Source of the DNA: Archivesica marissinica
Lineage: Eukaryota; Mollusca; Bivalvia; Venerida; Vesicomyidae
DNA: 64,000 nt
Direction: 5' to 3'
Assembly (NCBI GenBank): GCA_014843695.1
Contig: CM026390.1
Coordinates: 4,358,070-4,422,069, forward strand
Below are positions 48,201 through 60,200 of this stretch, piece by piece. How positions within the stretch are numbered: position 1 is the first letter of the stretch; the number at the start of each line of letters is the position of its first letter. Position numbers and translations under genes: made by a program. The notes below the pieces were generated by a model, which was not told the origin of the DNA, did not search any database, and saw only the letters and a program-made list of their open reading frames with translations.

Positions 48201-51200
48201 GGTCTGTGTGTCTGTTCCAAGCTAGATCCTGCTTGCTGGTCTGTGTGCTTGTCCCAAGCTAGATCCTGCCTGCTGGTCTCTGTGTCTGTCCCAAGCTAGA
48301 TCCTGCCTGCTGGTCTCTGTGTCTGTCCCAAGCTAGATCCTGCCTGCTGGTCTGTGTGTCTGTTCCAAGCTAGATCCTGCCTGCTGGTCTATGTGCCTGT
48401 CCCAAACTTGATCCTGCCTGCTTGTCTGTGTGTCTGTTCCAAGCTAGATCCTGCCTGCTGGTCTGTGTGCCTGTCCCAAGCTAGATCCTGCCTGCTTGTC
48501 TGTGTGTCTGTTCCAAGCTTGATCCTGCCGGCTTGTCTGTATGCCTGTTCCAAGCTAGATCCTGCCTGCTGGTCTGTGTGCCTGCCCCATGCTAGATCCT
48601 GCCTGCTGGTCTGTGTGTCTGTTCCAAGCTAGATCCTGCCTGCTGGTCTGTGTGCCTGTTCCAAGCTAGATCCTGCCTGCTGGTCTGTGTGTCTGTCCCA
48701 AGCTAGATCCTGCCTGCTGGTCTGTGTGCATGTTCCAAGCTAGATCCTGCCTGCTGGTCTGTGTGTCTGTCCCAAGCTAGATCCTGTCTACTGGTCTGTG
48801 TGTCTGTTCCAAGCTAGATCCTGCCTACTGGGCTGTGTGTCTGCCCCATGCTAGATCCTGCCTGCTGGTCTGTGTGTCTGTCCCAAGCTAGATCCTGCCT
48901 GCTGGTCTGTGTGCCTGTTCCAAGCTTGATCCTGCCTGCTTGTCTGTGTGTCTGTTCCAAGCTAGATCCTGCCTGCTGGTCTGTGTGCCTGTCCCAAGCT
49001 AGATCCTGCCTACTGGTCTCTGTTCCAAGCTAGATCCTGCCTGCTGGTCTGTGTGCCTGTCCCAAGCTAGATCCTGCCTGCTGGTCTGTGTGCCTGTTCC
49101 AAGCTAGATCCTGCCTACTGGTCTGTGTGCCTGTTCCAAGCTAGATCCTGCCTGCTGGTCTGTGTGCCTGTTCCAAGCTAGATCCTGCCTGCTGGTCTGT
49201 GTGTTTGTTCCAAGCTAGATCCTGCCTACTGGTCTGTGTGCCTGTCCCAAGCTAGATCCTGCCTACTGGTATGTTTGTCTGTCCCAAGCTTAGATCCTGC
49301 CTGCTGGTCTGTGTGTCTGTCCCAAGCTAGATCCTGCCTGCTGGTCTGTGTCTGTCCCAAGCTAGATCCTGCCTACTGGTCTGTGTCTGTCCCAAGCTAG
49401 ATCCTGTCTACTGGTCTGTGTGTCTGTCCCAAGCTAGATCCTGCCTACTGGTCTGTGTGTCTGTCCCAAGCTAGATCCTGCCTACTGGTCTGTGTGTCTG
49501 TCCCAAGCTAGATCCTGTCTACTGGTCTGTGTGTCTGTCCCAAGCTTGATCCTGTCTGCTGGTCTGTGTGTCTGTCCCAAGCTAGATCCTGCCTGCTGGT
49601 CTGTGTGTCTGTTCCAAGCTAGATCCTGCTTGCTGGTCTGTGTGCTTGTCCCAAGCTTGATCCTGTCTGCTGGTCTGTGTGTCTGTCCCAAGCTAGATCC
49701 TGCCTGCTGGTCTGTGTGTCTGTTCCAAGCTAGATCCTGCTTGCTGGTCTGTGTGCTTGTCCCAAGCTAGATCCTGCCTGCTGGTCTGTGTGTCTGTCCC
49801 AAGCTAGATCCTGCCTGCTGGTCTCTGTGTCTGTCCCAAGCTAGATCCTGCCTGCTGGTCTGTGTGTCTGTTCCAAGCTAGATCCTGCCTGCTGGTCTGT
49901 GTGCCTGTCCCAAGCTAGATCCTGCCTGCTTGTCTGTGTGTCTGTTCCAAGCTTGATCCTGCCTGCTGGTCTGTATGCCTGTTCCAAGCTAGATCCTGCC
50001 TGCTGGTCTGTGTGCCTGCCCCATGCTAGATCCTGCCTGCTGGTCTGTGTGCCTGTTCCAAGCTAGATCCTGCCTGCTGGTCTGTGTGCTTGTTCCAAGC
50101 TAGATCCTGCCTGCTGGTCTGTGTGTCTGTCCCAAGCTAGATCCTGCCTGCTGGTCTGTGTGCATGTTCCAAGCTAGATCCTGCCTGCTGGTCTGTGTGT
50201 CTGTCCCAAGCTAGATCCTGTCTACTGGTCTGTGTGTCTGTTCCAAGCTAGATCCTGCCTACTGGGCTGTGTGTCTGCCCCATGCTAGATCCTGCCTGCT
50301 GGTCTGTGTGTCTGTCCCAAGCTAGATCCTGCCTGCTGGTCTGTGTGCCTGTTCCAAGCTTGATCCTGCCTGCTTGTCTGTGTGTCTGTTCCAAGCTAGA
50401 TCCTGCCTGCTGGCCTGTGTGCCTGTCCCAAGCTAGATCCTGCCTACTGGTCTCTGTTCCAAGCTAGATCCTGCCTGCTGGTCTGTGTGCCTTTCCCAAG
50501 CTAGATCCTGCCTGCTGGTCTGTGTGCCTGTTCCAAGCTAGATCCTGCCTACTGGTCTGTGTGCCTGTTCCAAGCTAGATCCTGACTGCTGGTCTGTGTA
50601 CCTGTTCCAAGCTAGATCCTGCCTGCTGGTCTGTGTGTTTGTTCCAAGCTAGATCCTGCCTACTGGTCTGTGTGCCTGTCCCAAGCTAGATCCTGCCTAC
50701 TGGTATGTTTGTCTGTCCCAAGCTTAGATCCTGCCTGCTGGTCTGTGTGTCTGTCCCAAGCTAGATCCTGCCTGCTGGTCTGTGTCTGTCCCAAGCTAGA
50801 TCCTGCCTACTGGTCTGTGTCTGTCCCAAGCTAGATCCTGTCTACTGGTCTGTGTGTCTGTCCCAAGCTAGATCCTGCCTGCTGGTCTGTGTTCTGTCCC
50901 AAGCTAGATCCTGCCTGCTGGTCTGTGTGTCCGTCCCAAGCTAGATCCTGCCTACTGGTCTGTGTGTCTGTCCCAAGCTAGATCCTGCCTGCTGGTCTGT
51001 GTGTCTGTTCCAAGCTAGATCCTGCCTGCTGGTCTGTGTGTCTGTTCCAAGCTAGATCCTGCCTGCTGGTCTGTGTGTCTGTTCCAAGCTGATCCTGCCT
51101 GCTTGTCTGTGTGTCTGTCCCAAGCTAGATCCTGTCTGCTGGTCTGTGTGTCTGTCCCAAGCTAGATCCTGCCTGCTGGTCTGTTCCAAGCTAGATACTG

Positions 51201-54200
51201 CCTACTGGTCTGTGTGTCTGTCCCAAGCTAGATCCTGCCTGCTGGTCTGTGTGCCTGTCCCAAGCTAGATCCTGTCTGCTGGTCTGTGTGCCTGTCCCAA
51301 GCTAGATCCTGCCTACTGGTCTGTGTGTCTGTCCCAAGCTAGATCCTGCCTGCTGGTCTGTGTGTCTGTCCCAAGCTAGATCCTGTCTACTGGTCTGTGT
51401 GTGTGCCTGTCCCAAGCTAGATCCTGCCTACTGGTCTGTGTGCCTGTCCCAAGCTAGATCCTGTCTGCTGGTCTGTGTGCCTGTCCCAAGCTAGATCCTG
51501 CCTACTGGTCTGTGTGTCTGTCCCAAGCTAGATCCTGCCTGCTGGTCTGTGTGCCTGTCCCAAGCTAGATCCTGCCTGCTGGTCTGTGTGCCTGTTCCAA
51601 GCTTGATCCTGCCTGCTGGTCTGTGTGTCTGTTCCAAGCTAGATCCTGCCTGCTGGTCTGTGTGCCTGTCCCAAGCTAGATCCTGCCTACTGGTCTCTGT
51701 TCCAAGCTAGATCCTGCCTGCTGGTCTGTGTGCCTTTCCCAAGCTAGATCCTGCCTGCTGGTCTGTGTGCCTGTTCCAAGCTAGATCCTGCCTACTGGTC
51801 TGTGTGCCTGTTCCAAGCTAGATCCTGACTGCTGGTCTGTGTACCTGTTCCAAGCTAGATCCTGCCTGCTGGTCTGTGTGTTTGTTCCAAGCTAGATCCT
51901 GCCTACTGGTCTGTGTGCCTGTCCCAAGCTAGATCCTGCCTACTGGTATGTTTGTCTGTCCCAAGCTTAGATCCTGCCTGCTGGTCTGTGTGTCTGTCCC
52001 AAGCTAGATCCTGCCTGCTGGTCTGTGTCTGTCCCAAGCTAGATCCTGCCTACTGGTCTGTGTCTGTCCCAAGCTAGATCCTGTCAACTGGTCTGTGTGT
52101 CTGTCCCAAGCTAGATCCTGCCTGCTGGTCTGTGTTTCTGTTCCAAGCTAGATCCTGCCTGCTGGTCTGTGTGTCTGTCCCAAGCTAGATCCTGCCTACT
52201 GGTCTGTGTGTCTGTTCCAAGCTAGATCCTGCCTGCTTGTCTGTGTGTCTGTTCCAAGCTTGATCCTGCCTGCTGGTCTGTGTGTCTGTTCCAAGCTAGA
52301 TCCAGCCTGCTTGTCTGTGTGTCTGTTCCAAGCTTGATCCTGCCTGCTTGTCTGTGTGTCTGTTCGAAGCTAGATCCTGTCTGCTGGTCTGTGTGTCTGT
52401 CCCAAGCTAGATCCTGCCTGCTTGTCTGTGTGTCTGTTCCAAGCTATATACTGCCTACTGGTCTGTGTGTCTGTTCCTAGCTAGATCCTGCCTACTGGTC
52501 TGTGTGCCTGTCCCAAGCTAGATCCTGTCTGCTGGTCTGTGTGCCTGTCGCAAGCTATATCCTGCCTACTGGTCTGTGTTTCTGTCCCACGCTAAATCCT
52601 GCCTGCTGGTCTGTGTGTCTGTCCCAAGCTAGATCCTGTCTACTGGTCTGTGTGTGTGCCTGTCCCAAGCTATATCCTGCCTACTGGTCTGTGTGCCTGT
52701 CCCAAGCTAGATCCTGTCTGCTGGTCTGTGTGCCTGTCCCAAGCTATATCCTGCCTACTGGTCTGTGTGTCTGTCCCACGCTAAATCCTGCCTGCTGGTA
52801 TGTGTGCCTGTCCCAATCTAGATCCTGCCTGCTGGTATGTGTGCCTGTCCCAAGCTAGATCCTGCCTGCTGGTCTGTCCCATGCTAGATCCTGCCTACTT
52901 GTCTGTGTGCCTGTCACAAGCTAGATCCTGCCTACTGGTCTGTGTGTCTGTCCCACGCTAAATCCTGCCTGCTGGTATGTGTGCCTGTCCCAATCTAGAT
53001 CCTGCCTGCTGGTATGTGTGCCTGTCCCAAGCTAGATCCTGTCTGCTGGTCTGTGTCCCTGTCCCAAGCTAGATCCTGTCTGCTGGTCTGTGTCCCTGTC
53101 CCAAGCTAGATCCTGCCTGCTGGTCTGTGTGTCTGTCCCAAGCTAGATCCTGTCTACTGGTCTGTGTGTCTGTTCCAAGCTAGATCCTGCCTACTGGTCT
53201 GTGTGTCTGCCCCATGCTAGATCCTGCCTGCTGGTCTGTTCCAAGCTAGATCATGCCTACTGGTATGTGTGCCTGTCCCAAGCTAGATCCTGCCTACTGG
53301 TCTCTGTGTCTGTTCCAAGCTAGATCCTGCCTGCTGGCCTGTGTGCCTGTCCCAAGCTAGATCCTGCCTACTGGTATCTGTGTCTGTTCCAAGCTAGATC
53401 CTGCCTGCTGGTCTGTGTGCCTTTCCAAAGCTAGATCCTGCCTGCTGGTCTGTGTGCCTGTTCCAAGCTAGATCCTGCCTACTGGTCTGTGTGCCTGTTC
53501 CAAGCTAGATCCTGCCTGCTGGTCTGTGTGCCTGTTCCAAGCTAGATCCTGCCTGCTGGTCTGTGTGTCTGTCCCAAGCTAGATCCTGCCTACTGGTCTG
53601 TGTGCCTGTCCCAAGCTAGATCCTGCCTGCTGGTCTGTGTGTCTGTCCCAAGCTAGATCCTGCCTACTGGTCTGTGTGTCTGTCCAAGCTAGATCCTGCC
53701 TACTGGTCTGTCCCAAGCTAGATCCTGCCTGCTGGTCTGTGTGCCTGTCCCAAGCTAGATCCTGTCTGCTGGTCTGTGTGTCTGTCCCAAGCTAGATCCT
53801 GCCTACTGGTCTGTGTGTCTGTCCCAAGCTAGATCCTGCCTGCTGGTCTGTGTGCCTGTTCCAAGCTAGATCCTGCCTGCTGGTCTGTGTGTCTGTCCCA
53901 AGCTAGATCCTGCCTGCTGGTCTGTGTGTCTGTCCCAAGCTAGATCCTGCCTACTGGTCTGTGTGTCTGTCCCAAGCTAGATCCTGTCAACTGGTCTGTG
54001 TGTCTGTCCCAAGCTAGATCCTGCCTGCTGGTCTGTGTGTCTGTTCGAAGCTAGATCCTGCCTGCTGGTCTGTGTGTCTGTCCCAAGCTAGATCCTGCCT
54101 ACTGGTCTGTGTGTCTGTTCCAAGCTAGATCCTGCCTGCTTGTCTGTGTGTCTGTTCCAAGCTTGATCCTGCCTGCTGGTCTGTGTGTCTGTTCCAAGCT

Positions 54201-57200
54201 AGATCCTGCCTGCTTGTCTGTGTGTCTGTTCCAAGCTTGATCCTGCCTGCTTGTCTGTGTGTCTGTTCCAAGCTTGATCCTGCCTGCTTGTCTGTATGCC
54301 TGTTCCAAGCTAGATCCTGCCTGCTGGTCTGTGTGCTTGTTCCAAGCTAGATCCTGCCTGCTGGTCTGTGTGCCTGTCCCAAGCTAGATCCTGCCTACTG
54401 GTATGTGTGTCTGTTCAAAGCTAGATCATACCTGCTGGTCTGTGTGTCTGTTCCAAGCTAGATCCTGCCTGCCGGTCTGTGTGCATGTTCCAAGCTAGAT
54501 CCTGCCTGCTGGTCTGTGTGCCTGTCCCAAGCTAGATCCTGCCTACTGGTATGTGTGTCTGTTCAAAGCTAGATCCTACCTGCTGGTCTGTGTGTCTGTT
54601 CCAAGCTAGATCCTGCCTGCTGGTCTGTGTGCATGTTCCAAGCTAGATCCTGCCTGCTGGTCTTTGTGTCTGTTCCAAGCTTGATCCTGCCTGCTGGTCT
54701 GTGTGTCTGTTCCAAGCTAGATCCTACCTGCTGGTCTGTGTGTCTGTTCCAAGCTAGATCCTGCCTGCTGGTCTGTGTGCATGTTCCAAGCTTGATCCTG
54801 CCTGCTGGTCTGTGTGTCTGTTCCAAGCTAGATCCTGCCTGCTTGTCTGTGTGTCTGTTCCAAGCTAGATCCTACCTGCTGGTCTGTGTGTCTGTTCCAA
54901 GCTAGATCCTGCCTGCTGGTCTGTGTGCATGTTCCAAGCTAGATCCTGCCTGCTGGTCTGTGTGCCTGTTTCAATCTTGATTCCTCTTTTTTGATGCCCT
55001 CTTTTCACCAACCATTCTGCGACATTTCTGGCGACATGTCTGTCTGATACATTCGTATTACGACGTGTCTGTATGTATGTGATACAGTCGTATTGCAACG
55101 TGTCTGTATGTCTGTCTGTGATACATCACTTATTGTCACGGGTTCGAGCCCCGCTCAGGCCGTGTCATTTATATGAAAAAGTTGGCAGTTTCTTACGAAG
55201 GTTGGTGCACCCAAGTACTGGTTAACCGCTGGAACCTGCCCAGGAAAGGTGTTGTTAGGTAAACTGCCCGCCGGCAATATAGCCCAAAATGGTGCTGATG
55301 CAGACGTAAAACCCGAAATATAACATATATAACCTAACTGTCTGTGATACAGCCTTATTGCGACGTGTCTGTATGTATGTCTGTGATTTATTTTTAGGAA
55401 GCAGAGGAGTTGATTGCTGGAAGAACGCGATCTAAGTATCCGATGACTGATTGCTCAATACTGGACATTGAGGCGAACTTTGTGGCCCCCGATATTACAC
55501 AGGATATGTACGACACTATGTGTGATGACGGTGATTGGACGGAGTTCCTTACACAGTTCAGCTTACAGCAGGCTGGTCAGTTAATGTTGAAATTGTATCA
55601 TTCCATGATGAGGTTTATATGTTATCCATCGCAATACACCGTGAATGGGGGAATGTTTATGTTTGATAAAAATTAAATTGTACAATGCCCAACTCCAGTC
55701 TTCAATGCCAGTGTGTAAAGCCAGTACCCAACCAGTGTCACACTTTGATATCGTTGTTACCAGTTTTATTTATTAATGTGGCTTGGGGGGGTTTTCAGAA
55801 TAATTTGTGTCAGATACAGATTTGGGTATTAACTCCAAGGTCAAGGTTACTTGATCTAAATTTACATAACAACCTTCAACCCTACACATATTTCTTGTCG
55901 ACATATATGAGCGTGATAAAACAATTCATAAACTCGCTGTTATCAGGTTTTATATATAGAGTGGTGGAACCTATGCTCGGCGTAAATCCCACATATAATG
56001 ACCAGTATAAAATGTTAATTGCACTTGCCGTATATTATTATCGTGAAAACAACTTTCAAAAAACTCTTGTTGACAGTCATAGCTTGATCACATGACCTTG
56101 CTGCTCAATTCAGCTATCTCAATGGTGTCGGTCGGCACCCGTTTATACGGGGAACTCAAGACTTCAGGGCACCTATGCATGGCGTACTTGTTATTTTTTA
56201 TTTATCCACCATAGCTTGTTGAATATCTTATTTTGATATAGTACATCATTGAATAAAAACATGTATTGGTCTTAATCAGAAATGGTATAGAAACTATTTT
56301 TCGGGTTAATGGTAGATTTTTTAATTCGGATAGCTACCCGAATTGCTCATACACCGTATCAGTTTCAGTGGAAATATTCTCCCAATGATTCGTTTGTTTA
56401 TATTCGTCTGCTGGACCAGTCACGTGACAGTTGCATCAGGCTACCGATACACGTAACGGAATGCTATTGAACCATGCTTCAGCTCTGTCAGCGAAATTAT
56501 CCTAGAACTATATAATGTTAATATCCTGTAGTGCAGGATTTGTAATGTTAATATCCCGTAGTGTTAATATCCCGTAGTGCAGGATTTGTAGTGTTAATAT
56601 CCCGTAGTGCAGGATTTGTAGTGTTAATATCCTGTAGTGCAGGATTTGTAGTGTTAATATCCCGTAGTGCAGGATTTGTAGTGTTAATATCCCGTAGTGC
56701 AGGATTTGTAGTGTTTATATCCCATAGTGCAGGATTTGTAGTGTTAATATCCCATAGTGTTAATATCCCATAGTGCAGGATTTGTAATATTAATATCCTA
56801 TAGTGTTAATATCCCGTAGTGCAGGATTTGTAGTGTTAATATCCCGTAGTGCAGATTTGTAGTGTTAATATCCCATAGTGCAGGATTTGTAGTGTTAATA
56901 TCCCGTAGTGCAGGATTTGTAGTGTTAATATCCCGTAGTGCAGGATTTGTAGTGTTAATATCCCATAGTGCAGGATTCGTAGTGTTAATATCCCATAGTG
57001 CAGGATTTGTAGTGTTAATATCCCATAGTGCAGGATTTGTAGTGTTAATATCCCATAGTGTTAATATCCCATAGTGTTAATATCCCGTAATGCAGGATTT
57101 GTAGTGTTAATATCCCGTAGTGCAGGATTTGTAGTGTTAATATCCCGTAGTGCAGGATTTGTAGTGTTAATATCCCATAGTGCAGGATTTGTAGTGTTAA

Positions 57201-60200
57201 TATCCCATAGTGCAGGATTTGTAGTGTTAATATCCCATAGTGCAGGATTTGTAGTGTTAATATCCCGTAGTGCAGGATTTGTAATGTTAATATCCCGTAG
57301 TGTTAATATCCTGTAGTGCAGGATTTGTAGTGTTAATATCCCATAGTGCAGGATTTGTAGTGTTAATATCCCGTAATGCAGGATTTGTAGTGTTAATATC
57401 CCGTAGTGCAGGATTTGTAGTGTTAATATCCCATAGTGTTAATATCCCATAGTGTTAATATCCCGTAATGCAGGATTTGTAGTGTTAATATCCCGTAGTG
57501 CAAGATTTGTAGTGTTAATATCCCATAGTGCAGGATTTGTAGTGTTAATATCCTGTAGTGCAGGATTTGTAGTGTTAATATCCCGTAGTGCAGGATTTGT
57601 AGTGTTAATATCCCATAGTGCAGGATTTGTAGTGTTAATATCCCGTAGTGCAGGATTTGTAGTGTTAATATCCCGTAGTGCAGGATTTGTAGTGTTAATA
57701 TCCCATAGTGCAGGATTTGTAGTGTTAATATCCCATAGTGTTAATATCCCGTAGTGCAGGATTTGTAGTGTTAATATCCTGTAGTGCAGGATTTGTAGTG
57801 TTAATATCCTGTAGTGTTAATATCCCATAGTGCAGGATTTGTAGTGTTAATATCCTGTAGTGTTAATATCCCATAGTGCAGGATTTGTAGTGTTAATATC
57901 CTGTAGTGTTAATATCACATGCGGATTTGTAATGTTAATATCCTGTAGTGTTAATATCCCATAGTGCAGGATTTGTAGTGTTGATTGCCCATAGTGCAGG
58001 ATTTGTAGTGTTAATATCCTGTAGTGTTAATATCCCATAGTGCAGGATTTGTAGTGTTGATTGCCCATAGTGCAGGATTTTAGTGTTAATATCCCATAGT
58101 GCAGGATTTGTAGTGTTGATTGCCCATAGTGCAGGATTTGTAGTGTTGATTGCCCGTAGTGCAGGATTTGTAGTGTTGAATGCCCGTAGTCCAGGATTTG
58201 TAGTGTTGATTGCCCGTAGTCCAGGATTTGTAGTGTTGATTGCCCGTACGTAGTGCAGGATTTGTAGTGTTCATTGCCCATAGTGCAGGATTTGTAGTGT
58301 TGGTTGCCCGTAGTCCAGGATTTGTAGTGTTCATTGCCCATATTGCAGGATTTGTAGTGTTCATTGCCCGTAGTGCAGGATTTGTAGTGTTGATTGCCCG
58401 TACATAGTGCAGGATTTGTAGTGTTGATTGCCTGTACGTAGTGCAGGATTTGTAGTGTTGAATGCCCGTAGTGCAGGATTTGTAGTGTTGATTGCCCATA
58501 GTGCAGGATTTGTTGTGTTGATTGCCCATAGTGCAGGATTTGTAGTGTTGATTGCCCGTAGTGCAGGATTTGTAGTGTTGAATGCCCGTAGTGCAGGATT
58601 TGTAGTGTTGATTGCCCGTAGTGCAGGATTTGTAGTGTTAATATCCCATAGTGTTAATATCCCATAGTGTTAATATCCCGTAATGCAGGATTTGTAGTGT
58701 TAATATCCCATAGTGCAGGATTTGTAGTGTTAATATCCCGTAGTGCAGGATTTGTAGTGTTAATATCCTGTAGTGCAGGATTTGTAGTGTTGATTGCCCG
58801 TACGTAGTGCAGGATTTGTAGTGTTGATTGCCCGATAGCAGGATTTGTAGTGTTGAATGCCCGTAGTGCAGGATTTGTAGTGTTGATTGCCCGTAGTGTA
58901 GGATTTGTAGTGTTGATTGCCTGTACGTAGTGCAGAATTTGTAGTGTTGATTGCCTGTACGTAGTGCAGGATTTGTAGTGTTGATTGCCCGTACGTAGTG
59001 CAGGATTTGTAGTGTTGATTGCCCATACGTAGTGCAGGATTTGTAGTGTTGAATGCCCGTAGTCCAGGATTTGTAGTGTTGAATGCCCGTAGTCCAGGAT
59101 TTGTAGTGTTCATTGCCCGTAGTGCAGGATTTGTAGTGTTGATTGCCCGTAGTGCAGGATTTGTAGTGTTCATTGCCCTTACCTAGTGCAGGATTTGTAG
59201 TGTTGATTGCCCGTAGTGCAGGATTTGTTGTTGCTAATTCCATTAGGTTATTATTAATACTGTCTTTCAGAAACCACCACAAATGATGAGATTGACACAA
59301 CACACGATGAGGACACTGAAGACGACCCAGAATATAACTACCAACAGGAGATTGAAACGTACGAGGTTGACAAGGAAGACTTTAGGGACGATAGAGCTGT
59401 GAAAGTGTCTAGTTAGTATTATAAATATAAAAAAGTGTGTACTGCGAACATCCGTAGCATTTGGAAAGTGGTATTTTGGCACCCATGTGCGAAATGTTAC
59501 AGCTTGGAAATCCAGATGAAAATAGGTGCTCATTGTTTTAGACTAGTAAATGTATCCGAGCCTGTTTCAGAGGTTTATTGTTAACATTGCGAGCTCATTG
59601 GTGTTGTATAGTAAGTTTTAAATATTTTGTTAAACCTTTCTCTTCATGCTGTATCCCTTGCACGAACTTGAAGCAATTACTAGTTGGTTGGTTTATGATT
59701 TTAGAGAAAGAAGTGAATGAACTATTTTATGTCGTGTTGGTTTATGATTTTAGAGAAAGAAGTGAATGAACTGTTGGATGATATACTGAACAATGAGGAG
59801 TATGAGACTGAACCATTGGATGAACAGTACAAACTCACCATCAAGACACAGTCCGAGAAAATTGTGTAAGTCTCTCATTCTGCGTGTTCACAAAGCTTGA
59901 TGTTGTCTGACACGACACAGTCAAATGTTTAAAATGCACGTTAACTTTCAGTTTATTTTGAAGGATGTGTGAGATGTCAGAAAGTCCTGTGGATTTCAGG
60001 AAGACTGTATGATACTTATTGTTCATATTTAGCCGGTCTGGATTTCTCTATTTGAAGTATGATACTTATTTGATCAGAAGTACTCAAGTGTGTTAAGATT
60101 AGGTTAATCTATCAAAGTCAAAATAAGGCCAAGCATTTAAGATGACATCTGTTAAAGTGATGGTCAGAATGGGATCTAACATGATCTGGATTAGCACTGG

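Larger units (their letters stand above)
20069..54975. repeat. Giant 37-bp minisatellite with higher-order structure, about 35 kb (intron 7)
   Basis: The unit is TGTGTGTCTGTCCCAAGCTA followed by GATCCTGCCTGCTGGTC. Frequent 29-bp units lack the TGTGTGTC part. Recurrent variants are AAGCTTG, GTGCCTGTTCC, CTACTGG and TCATTGTG. The spread allows roughly 900 units outside the gap and the nested array. Rare variants recur at kilobase spacing, showing block duplications. All reading frames here (CLSQARSCLLVC, VPSLILPAGL, PKLDPACWSV and reverse-strand forms) are the three phases of one repeat, not proteins. Confidence 0.97.

Noticed and set aside
20069..54975. Dozens of 60-127 residue frames such as CLSQARSCLLVC or TSRQDLAWDRHT on both strands
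   Set aside because: They are the three phases of a 37-bp repeat lacking frequent stops; no splice context, no start conservation, and identical peptides recur wherever the repeat does.
20069..54975. Chi-like GCTGGT motifs as recombination hotspots
   Set aside because: Chi is a bacterial RecBCD signal; presence in this repeat has no meaning in an animal genome.
55685..56095. 136-codon frame in intron 8
   Set aside because: Overlaps a dispersed repeat copy and shows no protein-like pattern or splice support.
56561..59303. Frames with SAGFVVLIS or NTTNPALRA repeats, up to 221 codons
   Set aside because: Products of the 30-bp intron 8 array; no family resemblance apart from repetition.
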